Shown here one piece after another: positions 1 to 8,258 of a stretch of DNA of 64,000 nt; within the stretch, counting starts at the first letter, position 1; each line of letters starts with the position of its first letter. Made by a program: the position numbers and the translations under genes. Where the stretch lies: contig NZ_QJRJ01000072.1 in NCBI RefSeq assembly GCF_003254625.1, positions 62,001 to 126,000 of the forward strand, read 5' to 3'. This stretch comes from Flavobacterium ginsenosidimutans. Lineage in GTDB: Bacteria; Bacteroidota; Bacteroidia; Flavobacteriales; Flavobacteriaceae. The notes beneath the pieces were generated by a model that did no database searches, was not told where the DNA came from, and was given only the letters and a program-made list of their open reading frames with translations.

Positions 1-1
1 T

Positions 2-322
2 TTAGTAGCTTGTTTAGAATTGCATACTTATAGCAGTTTAAATGCTGAATTCTTGAAAGAATATGAAGGCGCTCTAGAATATGCAGATGTTGCGGTTGTT
101 TTTTATTCGCCAGATGCGGTAAAAATTAAACAACTGGAAGAAGTAACTTATGAGCAAATTGCTACTGCATTCAATAGAAAAGATTTAATTATTTATACGA
201 ATCCAGCTGAGTTTAAAGAATACTTATTCAACTTAAATTTAGATAATTCTGCACTTTTATTAATGAGTTCAGGAAATTATGGAGGCTTAAATTTTGATGA
301 TGTTAAAGGTTTGATTGCCTAA
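2..322 (+). CDS. mpl: Mpl-type murein peptide ligase, C-terminal fragment (partial)
   Basis: This is the last 106 codons of a Mur-ligase family protein whose 5' end lies left of the window; the frame is open from base 2. The segment LELHTYSSLN followed by a helix and ADVAVVFYSP resembles the C-terminal Mur ligase domain of UDP-N-acetylmuramate:L-alanyl-gamma-D-glutamyl-meso-diaminopimelate ligase. That cytoplasmic enzyme recycles murein tripeptide by joining it to UDP-MurNAc. The ATP-binding and central domains are not visible, so MurC remains an alternative; the ELHT(F/Y)SSLN motif favours Mpl. A hairpin terminator follows directly. The family call is from the fragment alone. Confidence 0.75.
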   Translation, partial: LVACLELHTYSSLNAEFLKEYEGALEYADVAVVFYSPDAVKIKQLEEVTYEQIATAFNRKDLIIYTNPAEFKEYLFNLNLDNSALLLMSSGNYGGLNFDDVKGLIA

Positions 323-346
323 ATTCGTCAATTAGAAAATTAGATA

Positions 347-382
347 ATGTGCCAATTGTTTTTCAGTTGGCACATTTTTTTT
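347..382 (+). terminator. Rho-independent terminator after the mpl fragment
   Basis: A 12-bp inverted repeat, ATGTGCCAATTG at 347-358 and CAGTTGGCACAT at 364-375 with one G-U pair, has a 5-nt T-rich loop. It is followed by a run of eight T. It would end the mpl transcript about 25 nt after the stop codon. Confidence 0.9.
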
Positions 383-466
383 GTAATTATCTAGTCAGAA
401 AACATAATAATTATTTGAAAGACTTTTCTTATTTTTAATATCTTCGTTCTGTAAAATTTAAATAGT

Positions 467-1156
467 ATGGAACAATCTCATTTCGCTATAAAAAACTGGT
501 CAGATGATGACAAGCCGCGCGAAAAATTAATGCTCAAGGGAAAAGAAGCTTTGAGTGATGCTGAATTATTAGCAATTTTAATTGGCTCAGGAAGTCGTAA
601 TGAATCTGCGGTTGCATTAAGCCAGCGTATTTTAGCTAGTGTTGGCGGATTAAATTCATTAGCAAAATTATCTATTGCTCAATTAATGAAATTTAAAGGA
701 ATAGGAGAGGCAAAGGCTGTTACAATTGTTGCGTCTTTAGAGTTATGCGCACGTAGGAGATCAGAAAAAGCAGTTGAAATGACTAAAATAACTTCGAGTA
801 AAAAGGTTTTCGATTTAATGCAGCCAGTAATAGGAGATTTATCTCATGAAGAATTTTGGGTGCTTTTTCTTAATAATTCCAATAATGTGATTTCAAAGGC
901 TCAACTGAGTAAAGGGGGCATTGGCGGTACAACTGTTGATGTTAGATTGATTTTTAAATTGGCGTTTGAGAAATATGCTACAGCCTTGATTTTGTGCCAC
1001 AATCATCCTTCTGGAAGTTTGATTCCTAGTGATGCAGATAAACAAATTACTAGAAAAATTCGCGAAGCAGGAAGTAAGTTAGATGTTAAAGTTTTAGACC
1101 ATATTATTATTACTGAATCAAAATATTATAGTTTTGTAGATGAAGGAATTTTTTAA
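467..1156 (+). CDS. radC: RadC family protein (JAMM/MPN domain)
   Basis: The 229-residue product has the standard RadC layout. An N-terminal UPF0758 segment begins near residue 15, a helix-hairpin-helix lies at about 70-90 (FKGIGEAKA), and a C-terminal JAMM metalloprotease-like domain carries H178-x-H180-PSG...PS...D191, the expected zinc-binding set. RadC was historically called a DNA repair protein, but its biochemical role is unsettled. It is followed after 3 nt by the HAD phosphatase gene, so the two are probably co-transcribed with the next gene as well. Confidence 0.93.
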   Translation: MEQSHFAIKNWSDDDKPREKLMLKGKEALSDAELLAILIGSGSRNESAVALSQRILASVGGLNSLAKLSIAQLMKFKGIGEAKAVTIVASLELCARRRSEKAVEMTKITSSKKVFDLMQPVIGDLSHEEFWVLFLNNSNNVISKAQLSKGGIGGTTVDVRLIFKLAFEKYATALILCHNHPSGSLIPSDADKQITRKIREAGSKLDVKVLDHIIITESKYYSFVDEGIF

Positions 1157-1159
1157 TAG

Positions 1160-1846
1160 ATGAATACCAAGATTACAGACATTTTTTTTGACTTAGACCA
1201 CACACTTTGGGATTTTGATAAAAATTCGGAAATGGCTTTTGATCGTATTTTTAAAAGTAAATATCAAGAGATTATTACTGAAGATTTTATCAAGGAATAT
1301 ATTCCAATTAATCAAGAATGTTGGAGATTATATCAGAATGATAAAATTACGCATCAAGAATTGCGTTATAATCGTTTGAAGTTTTCTTTTGATGCATTGA
1401 ATTATGCTATTTCAGAAGAAAATATTTTGGAAATTGCTAATGATTATATTGAATTTCTTACTGATAATAATTACCTTTTTGATGGCGCAATTGAAGTTTT
1501 GGAATATTTAAAACCTAAATACAAACTTCATATTATTACAAATGGATTTGCTCAGGTGCAGGAAAAGAAAATTAATAATGCTTCACTTGGAGGTTATTTT
1601 AGTACCATTACAAATTCTGAGTTAGCAGGCGTTAAAAAACCAAATAGTATTATATTTGATTATGCATTGAATCTGGCAAACACTTCAAAAGAGAACAGCA
1701 TTATGATTGGCGATGATTTTGAAGCTGATGTGAATGGCGCATTGAATGCAGGTTTAGATGCCATTTTTTTTAATGAAAAAAAGCTGGATATTTCCGGAAA
1801 TTATAAACAGATTAACCATTTACTAGAACTAAAAAAATATTTATAA
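1160..1846 (+). CDS. YjjG family noncanonical pyrimidine nucleotidase (HAD superfamily)
   Basis: This 228-residue HAD hydrolase has motif I DLDHTLWDFDKNS near residue 11, motif II ITNG in the middle, motif III lysine in GVKKPN and motif IV MIGDDFEADVNGA. The aromatic DHTLWDF variant and all-helical cap fit the YjjG/YfnB subfamily, which dephosphorylates pyrimidine nucleotides and helps clear damaged or noncanonical nucleotides in the cytoplasm. It lies 3 nt after radC, and its stop overlaps the next start by one base, so translational coupling is likely. Confidence 0.87.
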   Translation: MNTKITDIFFDLDHTLWDFDKNSEMAFDRIFKSKYQEIITEDFIKEYIPINQECWRLYQNDKITHQELRYNRLKFSFDALNYAISEENILEIANDYIEFLTDNNYLFDGAIEVLEYLKPKYKLHIITNGFAQVQEKKINNASLGGYFSTITNSELAGVKKPNSIIFDYALNLANTSKENSIMIGDDFEADVNGALNAGLDAIFFNEKKLDISGNYKQINHLLELKKYL

Positions 1847-2613
1847 TGATGAAGATTAAAATTTTACTTACTGCACTTTTATGCTCATTTATTGGATTCG
1901 CACAGTCTGTTAATGATTACAAAGCTGTAATTGTACCTTTAAGATATGATTTTACAAAAACAGATAATCAATATCGTATGGCTACATTAAGCAAATCAAA
2001 TTTATTAAAAGCAGGTTTTGAAGCTTTTTATACCAATGAGCAACTTCCTGAAGGATACACAGATCGTTGCCAGGTTTTGTATATTGATGTAATTAAAGAT
2101 AGTGCATTTTTGACAACTAAACTTAGCGTGCAATTCAAAGACTGTTTTGGACAAGTTGTTTATACATCTGAAGTTGGAAAAAGTAAAGAGAAAGATTATG
2201 AAGTAGCATACAGAGAAGCGCTAGATAATGCTTTTAAGTCAATTTATGCTTTGCATTATAAATATAGTGGCAAAGAAGTTGCAACTTCAAGAACGCCAGT
2301 TGCTGCAAAAGCTGCTGTTGCAACAAGTGCTGTAACTACTGTGGCTGCAACTCAAGTTGTTTCAGTTACGCCTTCTCCAGATTTAAAAGATCCAAACTTG
2401 TTATATGCTCAGCCAACAGAATCTGGATATCAGCTAATCGATAAAACACCAAAAGTAGTTATGAAGCTTTTCAAAACTTCTCAAAGCAATGTTTTCATCG
2501 CTTCAAAAGATAATGTTCAAGGCTCTTTAATCTTAAAAGAAGATGGTCAATGGTATTTTGAATCTTATCAGAATGATAAATTAGTTTCAGAAAAAATTGT
2601 AGTTAAATTCTAA
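1846..2613 (+). CDS. Secreted hypothetical protein
   Basis: I do not recognise a named domain in this 255-residue protein. Residues 1-20 form a signal peptide ending in GFAQ, so it should be periplasmic or outer-membrane associated. A folded segment of about 120 residues follows, then a low-complexity Ala/Thr/Val linker at about 143-173 and a C-terminal beta-rich part. The start ATG overlaps the stop of the upstream nucleotidase gene (ATAATG), with a second ATG directly after it, so it belongs to the radC-nucleotidase operon. Proteins of this general shape are common in Flavobacteriaceae; no function is inferred. Confidence 0.8.
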   Translation: MMKIKILLTALLCSFIGFAQSVNDYKAVIVPLRYDFTKTDNQYRMATLSKSNLLKAGFEAFYTNEQLPEGYTDRCQVLYIDVIKDSAFLTTKLSVQFKDCFGQVVYTSEVGKSKEKDYEVAYREALDNAFKSIYALHYKYSGKEVATSRTPVAAKAAVATSAVTTVAATQVVSVTPSPDLKDPNLLYAQPTESGYQLIDKTPKVVMKLFKTSQSNVFIASKDNVQGSLILKEDGQWYFESYQNDKLVSEKIVVKF

Positions 2614-2629
2614 AAAAATAAAATACGGT

Positions 2630-3907
2630 TTAATAACCGTATTTATCCTTCCAACGGTTCTTTAAAAATTCGCGGTTGCTATTCTCTCGAGAATTGCTTC
2701 CCGGATTATAAAGAACCGTTTCTTTTATAGCGTCTGGTAAGAATTCTTGTTCGGCAAAATTATTAGCATAATCATGCGAATATTTATATTCATCGCCATA
2801 TCCTAATTCTTTCATTAATTTAGTTGGAGCATTTCGCAAATGAAGTGGTACAGGTAAGTCGCCAGTTTGTTTTACCAATTGCTGCGCATTACCAATTGCC
2901 ATATAAGAAGCATTGCTTTTTGGCGATGTAGCCAAGTAAATAGCGCATTGACTTAAAATGATACGGCTTTCTGGATATCCGATCGTAGTAACAGCTTGAA
3001 AGGTATTATTTGCCATTATAAAAGCTGTCGGATTGGCATTCCCAATATCTTCACTAGACAAAATAAGCATTCTTCTGGCAATAAATTTTACATCTTCTCC
3101 TCCTTCAATCATTCTTGCCAGCCAATAAACCGCACCGTTAGGATCGCTACCACGAATAGATTTTATAAATGCAGAAATAATATCATAATGCTGCTCGCCG
3201 GTTTTATCATACAAAACCGTATTTTGCTGTACCAGTTCTAAAACACGGTCGTTAGTTATAGTGATTTCGTCACCTTGGGAAGCATTAATTACAAGTTCGA
3301 AAACATTAAGCAGTTTTCTACCATCACCGCCCGAAATACGCAATAAAGCTTCAGTTTCTTTAAGGTTTATCTTTTTTGTTAATAAATAGGCATCCGTTTT
3401 CATTGCGCGTTCTAAAAGAGCCTCTAAATCGGCTTTTGTAAAAGCATTTAAGATATAAACTTGACAACGTGACAATAATGCAGGAATAACTTCAAAACTA
3501 GGGTTTTCTGTTGTTGCTCCAACTAAAGTTATCCAGCCTTTTTCTACAGCAGCTAAAAGTGAATCCTGCTGTGATTTACTAAATCTGTGGATCTCGTCAA
3601 TAAATAGGATAGGATTTTTAGCTGTAAAAAGTCCGCCGCTTTGTTTTGCTTTATCAATAACATCGCGAATATCTTTGACCCCAGAATTGATGGCGCTTAA
3701 TATATAAAAAGGCCTTTTTGATTCTTGAGCAATGATTTGTGCCAATGTTGTTTTTCCGGTGCCAGGAGGCCCCCAAAAAATCAACGAAGGAATTATTCCT
3801 TTTGATATTTGCTGTGTTAACGAACCGTTTGGTCCAACCAAATGCTGCTGGCTGATATAATCTTCTAATTTCTGCGGACGAATGCGCTCTGCTAATGGTG
3901 CTTCCAT
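2630..3907 (-). CDS. rarA: Replication-associated recombination protein A (AAA+ ATPase)
   Basis: The 425-residue product is full length for RarA/MgsA, a RuvB/clamp-loader-like AAA+ ATPase acting at stalled replication forks. Walker A is GPPGTGKT at residues 46-53 and Walker B is LFIDEIH with D104/E105. The sensor region GATTENPSFEV and the C-terminal tetramerisation region (GDEYKYSHDYANN) are intact. It is convergent with the upstream plus-strand operon, with 16 bp between stops. A TAATTTTG element just before the ATG matches the flavobacterial -7 box, but no -33 TTG is clear. Confidence 0.95.
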   Translation of the reverse strand: MEAPLAERIRPQKLEDYISQQHLVGPNGSLTQQISKGIIPSLIFWGPPGTGKTTLAQIIAQESKRPFYILSAINSGVKDIRDVIDKAKQSGGLFTAKNPILFIDEIHRFSKSQQDSLLAAVEKGWITLVGATTENPSFEVIPALLSRCQVYILNAFTKADLEALLERAMKTDAYLLTKKINLKETEALLRISGGDGRKLLNVFELVINASQGDEITITNDRVLELVQQNTVLYDKTGEQHYDIISAFIKSIRGSDPNGAVYWLARMIEGGEDVKFIARRMLILSSEDIGNANPTAFIMANNTFQAVTTIGYPESRIILSQCAIYLATSPKSNASYMAIGNAQQLVKQTGDLPVPLHLRNAPTKLMKELGYGDEYKYSHDYANNFAEQEFLPDAIKETVLYNPGSNSRENSNREFLKNRWKDKYGY

Positions 3908-4081
3908 TTTACAAAATTACTATTTTAAGATTTAAATTTAATTCATTGAAAGTTAAAACAGCTTGCAGAGTGAAGGATTGTTCTGATTTGAGACAATTTA
4001 ATGCTCTCTGGTATGACAAATTATCAGTAAAATATTTTTGGATAGTTTTTTGAGTTCTCCTAAATGTTATTTTGTAAAAAT

Positions 4082-4849
4082 ATGGGCGATAGTAATTTTA
4101 AGTTTTCAAATTCGGTTATAGGACTTCCATTGTTTTTTGTCCTTTTTTTATGGATTGTATACTGGCTACAAATCCGCTTTGATTTTGATTTTTACCGATA
4201 CGGAATTTACCCAAGAGACCTTCTAGGTTTACAAGGCGTTTTATTCAGTCCGTTCATTCATGAAAACTTAGATCATTTATACAATAATAGTATTCCATTA
4301 ATAATTCTATTGGCGGCAATGCAATATTTTTATCCAAAACAAACATTTGGCGTTATTGCATACGGAATAATATTTTCGGGATTAATTACTTGGATAGTTG
4401 GAAGAGAGAATTTTCATATCGGCGCTAGTGGGTTAATTTATGTTTTGGTAAGTTTCATTTTCTTTAAAGGAATTCAAACTAAATATTACAGATTGGTGGC
4501 TTTATCTTTGACTGTAATTTTGCTTTATGGCGGAATGATATGGTATGTTTTTCCAGATGTTGATCAATCTATTTCTTGGGAAGGGCATTTAGCGGGTCTT
4601 ATTACGGGCTTTGTTTTGACATTGTTTTATAAAGCACCCGAATATGCAAAACCAATTGTTTACGATTGGCAGCGTCCAGATTTTGATCCAAGCAATGATC
4701 CTTTTATGAAACATTTTGATGAAGATGGAAATTTTATTGTTTTTTACAATGAAGACGAAGAAAACGAAATGGAATATTTTTCGTCTAGTCATTCGGTAAA
4801 TTATATTGTGACCAAAAAGGAAGCACCAGAAGAAGATACTGCTCCGTGA
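4082..4849 (+). CDS. Rhomboid family intramembrane serine protease
   Basis: This polytopic membrane protein has the rhomboid fold, with the catalytic serine in GASG (S116) and the partner histidine in GHLAG (H169), counted from the ATG at 4082. The HENLDHLYNN segment after TM1 is the typical loop motif. The C-terminal tail is acidic and cytosolic. An upstream in-frame ATG at 4064 adds six residues; I prefer 4082 because MGDSNFKFSNS looks like the conserved N terminus of this subfamily. It would cleave membrane proteins within the lipid bilayer; substrates cannot be predicted. It is monocistronic or loosely linked to the next gene. Confidence 0.88.
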   Translation: MGDSNFKFSNSVIGLPLFFVLFLWIVYWLQIRFDFDFYRYGIYPRDLLGLQGVLFSPFIHENLDHLYNNSIPLIILLAAMQYFYPKQTFGVIAYGIIFSGLITWIVGRENFHIGASGLIYVLVSFIFFKGIQTKYYRLVALSLTVILLYGGMIWYVFPDVDQSISWEGHLAGLITGFVLTLFYKAPEYAKPIVYDWQRPDFDPSNDPFMKHFDEDGNFIVFYNEDEENEMEYFSSSHSVNYIVTKKEAPEEDTAP

Positions 4850-4907
4850 TTTTCTTTAAGATAAAAAGATTAAATTTGTTAGATAACAATTTAATTTTTC
4901 GGGCATT

Positions 4908-5414
4908 ATGAAGAAAATGAAGGTTTTAGTTTTGTTCTTGTGTTTTGTTTTTAATGCAAAAGGTATTGCTCAATGTGAAATCAAAAATAGGATGCTGGCA
5001 GATGGCAGCATGATATATTACTTTGAGCCGGCTGTATTTTATACAACAAAATCAAAATCGCTTAAAATTAATATTGTTACAGACAAAGAGAATTATTTTG
5101 TTGCATTACAGCCAACGCCATTTCCTGAAAAGAAAATCGGAAAAAAGATTAAAGATGATCTTCTAATTCATCTTGCAGATAATAAAACATATAAGTTAGT
5201 GCATTATGATACACAATATCGACGTAACGATTCTATCATGCAGGTTCTTTATTTGATAGATAATAAAGATCTTGATGCGTTTTCTAATTACGAAGCGGTG
5301 ATCGCAGAAATTAATATGCAGGGGACAGAATTTATGAGAAGCTATAATTTTAAGCTTCATAAAAATGCTATAATCGAGCAGCTTAAATGCTTTTTGAAGA
5401 AAGAAGAAGACTAA
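4908..5414 (+). CDS. Secreted hypothetical protein
   Basis: The 168-residue product has a signal peptide (about residues 1-21, ending KGIAQ) and no domain that I recognise. The mature part is a mixed alpha/beta sequence with a lysine-rich C terminus, probably periplasmic. It follows the rhomboid gene by 58 bp. Its stop codon is separated by a single base from the stop of the convergent DUF2490 gene, so the two transcripts must overlap at their 3' ends. Function unknown. Confidence 0.75.
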   Translation: MKKMKVLVLFLCFVFNAKGIAQCEIKNRMLADGSMIYYFEPAVFYTTKSKSLKINIVTDKENYFVALQPTPFPEKKIGKKIKDDLLIHLADNKTYKLVHYDTQYRRNDSIMQVLYLIDNKDLDAFSNYEAVIAEINMQGTEFMRSYNFKLHKNAIIEQLKCFLKKEED

Positions 5415-5415
5415 A

Positions 5416-6219
5416 CTATTCTTCGTCTTTTGCTTCAGGATGTTTTTTGGCTTCAATTTTCTTTTGAAGGTTTCGAATAAGGTTACTGAAAGTTACGGTA
5501 AGCGAGGCCGCATTGGTTGTTTGATTTCCATTGTTACGTGGAAGATATTCATTGCAATAGGTTAGTTCAACCTGAATGTCATCTGAAAATAAATAACCAG
5601 CTCCAATATTTAAACGATTCCGATCAAAGAAACTTTCACCCGTGACTTTTGTTCCAGATTTGAAATAAAGCTCATCTGAAGCAATTGCGTATACAACGCC
5701 ACTTCTTAATATTTTACTATTGATAGGTTGTATATATTTAATTTGCTGGCGATATCGAAAAACGTTTTCATAATCATCATCTTCATTCCTCATATGACGG
5801 AATTCAGTACGCATTCTTGTGCTTAAAGTGTATCCTGTTTTATGAAAATAGTAAATGCCTTGAAGAGCAAAACGTGTTTCGGGAGATTCGAACTGACCTA
5901 TTTCGGGTACATCTCTATTATTAAAATAGGCAATAAAAGCGGAGAATTTCCATCTTGGAGAAAAGTAGTAATGTCCCCATCCTCTTATAGATCTTTGTAT
6001 AGTATTTTCGAATAAGTTTGGTGAAGATTCGGTACTGCTGTAAGCTGAGGCAAAATCTATTTCAGTAGCCCATTTTTTACTCAAGGTCTGGTTAAACTGA
6101 ATTTCATTCCAGAACTGATTATATGTAGTATTTTGTCCGTAGCTGTTTGTAATTAATAAAACTACAAACAGACATCGGAAAATTATGATTTTTGATTTTG
6201 AATTAGATTTTGAAAGCAT
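5416..6219 (-). CDS. DUF2490 domain-containing protein
   Basis: This 267-residue protein has an N-terminal hydrophobic signal (about residues 8-28, ending SYGQ). A predicted beta-barrel-like body follows, beginning with QFWNEIQFNQTLSKKW. That opening and the regularly spaced aromatic strands match DUF2490, a family of presumed outer-membrane proteins of unknown role found widely in Bacteroidota. The C terminus has a charged tail. It is convergent with the preceding hypothetical gene with one base between stop codons. The localisation is inferred. Confidence 0.85.
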   Translation of the reverse strand: MLSKSNSKSKIIIFRCLFVVLLITNSYGQNTTYNQFWNEIQFNQTLSKKWATEIDFASAYSSTESSPNLFENTIQRSIRGWGHYYFSPRWKFSAFIAYFNNRDVPEIGQFESPETRFALQGIYYFHKTGYTLSTRMRTEFRHMRNEDDDYENVFRYRQQIKYIQPINSKILRSGVVYAIASDELYFKSGTKVTGESFFDRNRLNIGAGYLFSDDIQVELTYCNEYLPRNNGNQTTNAASLTVTFSNLIRNLQKKIEAKKHPEAKDEE

Positions 6220-6268
6220 TAATTAAAGGTATTTAATTATTCATTCGCATCTTAAATCTCAATGTGTT

Positions 6269-7003
6269 TTAGCTTCTTTGTCGAACGGCTTCGTATAGAA
6301 AAGCACCGCATGCAACCGAAACATTCAAGGATCCAATTGTGCCAAACATTGGTAACTTAGCTTTTTCATCTACTATTTTTAAAACAGAAGGATTAATTCC
6401 TCGATCTTCAGAACCCATAATAATAGCGACTGGTTCTGTTAGTGAAATATCATATATGTTTTGATCTGTTTTCTCAGTTGCAGCTACTGTTTTAATCCCA
6501 GAGCCTTGTAAATAGAAAATAGCATCTTTGATGTGTTCAACTTTAGAGATCGGGACATTAAAAACAGCTCCAGCCGAAGTTTTAACTGTATCTCCATTTA
6601 CAGGCGCCGAACCTGCTTTTTGTATGATGATTCCATTTACACCTGTACATTCTGCTGTTCTAATAATAGCCCCAAAATTTCTTGCGTCAGAGATTTGATC
6701 TAATATTAAGAAAAGAGGTTTTTTGCCAGACTCGATTGTTGATTCAACAAGATGTTCTAAATCAATGAAGCCAATAGGAGAGATAGTTGCTACAGCTCCT
6801 TGGTGATTATTTGGAGTAAGACGATTTAGTTTTTCAACAGGAACATAAGAGAAGTTAATGTTTGCACGTTTCATTACCTTCATTAAGTCTTTCATAAGTT
6901 CACCAGAAATATCTTTCTGGATAAATACTTTATCTACTTCTTTTCCTGCCTGAATTGCTTCTATGATGGCTCTAATGCCAAATATTTGATGTTCTTTTTC
7001 CAT
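6269..7003 (-). CDS. rlmB: 23S rRNA (guanosine-2'-O-)-methyltransferase RlmB (SpoU/TrmH family)
   Basis: Starting at the ATG at 7003 the product is 244 residues, the usual RlmB length; an upstream start at 7042 would add 13 residues that look unlike the family. The N-terminal substrate-binding domain (IFGIRAIIEAI) is followed by a SPOUT knot with DQISDARNFGAIIRTAE, MGSEDRGI and GSLNVSVACG, the three SpoU signature motifs. The enzyme methylates a conserved 23S rRNA guanosine (G2251 in E. coli). A TATATTTG -7 box lies 4 nt before the ATG, implying a very short leader. Confidence 0.93.
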   Translation of the reverse strand: MEKEHQIFGIRAIIEAIQAGKEVDKVFIQKDISGELMKDLMKVMKRANINFSYVPVEKLNRLTPNNHQGAVATISPIGFIDLEHLVESTIESGKKPLFLILDQISDARNFGAIIRTAECTGVNGIIIQKAGSAPVNGDTVKTSAGAVFNVPISKVEHIKDAIFYLQGSGIKTVAATEKTDQNIYDISLTEPVAIIMGSEDRGINPSVLKIVDEKAKLPMFGTIGSLNVSVACGAFLYEAVRQRS

Positions 7004-7031
7004 TGGGCAAATATAGGTAATATGTTTATAT

Positions 7032-7063
7032 AAAAAAACCACCCCAAATGAATGGGGTGGTTT
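7032..7063 (-). terminator. Terminator of the downstream SusCD operon
   Basis: On the minus strand a perfect 10-bp stem (AAACCACCCC / GGGGTGGTTT, arms at 7054-7063 and 7036-7045) with an 8-nt loop is followed by a run of T. It lies 25 nt past the stop of the last operon gene and just upstream of the rlmB start. Confidence 0.93.
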
Positions 7064-7087
7064 AAATAATAATTCTTTATGGGAATA

Positions 7088-7594
7088 TTAGTGTTCGTCT
7101 TCAAAGAAACCAGTTCTTTTATAACCTTTTATTTCATAGACAGTTCCTGCATCTGGGTCATCTGAGAATGTAGCTTTAAAAGAGATAGCATCAACAGTAT
7201 GTCCTCCAGTAGATGTAGTACCATTTTTAGTGATTTTACCTTCTGTTATATTCACATTGATATCGTATCCATCAACGCTACTTGCTAAATTGCTTCCTGC
7301 AAATGACAATGCGCTAAGAGTTACAGGTGACTTTACTTTAAAATCCCAGATGTGGCCTTTATCATCAATCCACATCTCTTTTCCATCATTTGCTGATGTA
7401 TTGTAAGTAGAAATAAGTGCATAGTCTGCTACTACTGTTCCATTAACTAATGTTTGAACGTACCAGTCTCCAGACATATCCTTTGTAGATGTTCCTCCTG
7501 GATTAGTATCGCCAACTTCATCACAAGCTGCAAACGACGTAAGCACAAGTACAGCTGCTAGAATACGTGTTATATTTTGTTTTAATTTTTTCAT
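7088..7594 (-). CDS. Small lipoprotein, putative lipid-binding family
   Basis: This 168-residue lipoprotein has a signal peptide ending TSFAAC, with cysteine 24 as the likely lipidated residue. The mature part begins with a MSGDWYVQTLVNG segment, then alternating beta strands, resembling the putative lipid-binding/lipocalin-like lipoproteins often encoded beside SusD in Bacteroidota. It is the last gene of the operon, 15 bp after the previous one. It probably sits at the outer membrane, but whether it binds lipid or helps the SusCD complex is inference. Confidence 0.7.
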   Translation of the reverse strand: MKKLKQNITRILAAVLVLTSFAACDEVGDTNPGGTSTKDMSGDWYVQTLVNGTVVADYALISTYNTSANDGKEMWIDDKGHIWDFKVKSPVTLSALSFAGSNLASSVDGYDINVNITEGKITKNGTTSTGGHTVDAISFKATFSDDPDAGTVYEIKGYKRTGFFEDEH

Positions 7595-7609
7595 TTTAAT
7601 ATTTTTAGA

Positions 7610-8245
7610 TTAACGTTTGAATATTCTATCAGCAGTACCGAAGAATGCAGTAGCAGTAATTGACCATTTCCAGTTGTTCTGGTCTGTAATTGTCCCAATG
7701 TTACTTTCTGCATCGATACCTGTCGAAGAAGCATCTTCTTTGAAAGGTGCATAAACTTGTTTGTCATCTATATTATAGAATTCCATCTGTAATACGTTTG
7801 GATCACCTACAAGATACCCAGTAGCGTTGTCTGTAAAATAGTGTCTGTCTCCTGTTCCTACTCTAGTTACATTATTTGCATTACCACTTCTAAAAAAAGT
7901 ACCTGTCAAATCAATTGTACTTGGTTTGTTACTCAATACAACTACAGTACGTGTAAGTGAAGCAGGAAAACCATCACTATTTACTGCAGAGTATCTAAGT
8001 TTGTAAACTGTAGGTTTACTAGTATCAACTGTACCTGTAATTGTTACTGGAAGAGCTTTACCGTCAGCTTCCGCTTCTACACCAGCTTCTGTATATGTAT
8101 CTCCTTGTGTAAGAACAACTAATGCATCACCATTCATGGTCAAGTTTGCATATGCAGTTACTTTTGAAACTCCATCGGTAGATTCTTCACATGAAGTTAA
8201 TAATAGTCCTGAAACTACCATTAAAGCTATAAATATTTTTTTCAT
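7610..8245 (-). CDS. DUF5011/Ig-like lipoprotein of a SusCD operon
   Basis: Starting at 8245 the product is 211 residues; an alternative start at 8269 would overlap the upstream susD gene and precede the obvious signal peptide MKKIFIALMVVSG. The lipobox LLTSC marks it as a lipoprotein. Residues about 35-105 form a beta-sandwich with TQGDTYTEAGVEA and YKLRYSAVNSDG, typical of DUF5011/DUF5012 bacterial Ig-like domains. The rest is beta-rich. It lies 13 bp after susD and before another lipoprotein. A surface glycan- or peptide-binding role as in SusE/F is possible but unproven. Confidence 0.75.
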   Translation of the reverse strand: MKKIFIALMVVSGLLLTSCEESTDGVSKVTAYANLTMNGDALVVLTQGDTYTEAGVEAEADGKALPVTITGTVDTSKPTVYKLRYSAVNSDGFPASLTRTVVVLSNKPSTIDLTGTFFRSGNANNVTRVGTGDRHYFTDNATGYLVGDPNVLQMEFYNIDDKQVYAPFKEDASSTGIDAESNIGTITDQNNWKWSITATAFFGTADRIFKR

Positions 8246-8258
8246 TGTTTTAATTTTT

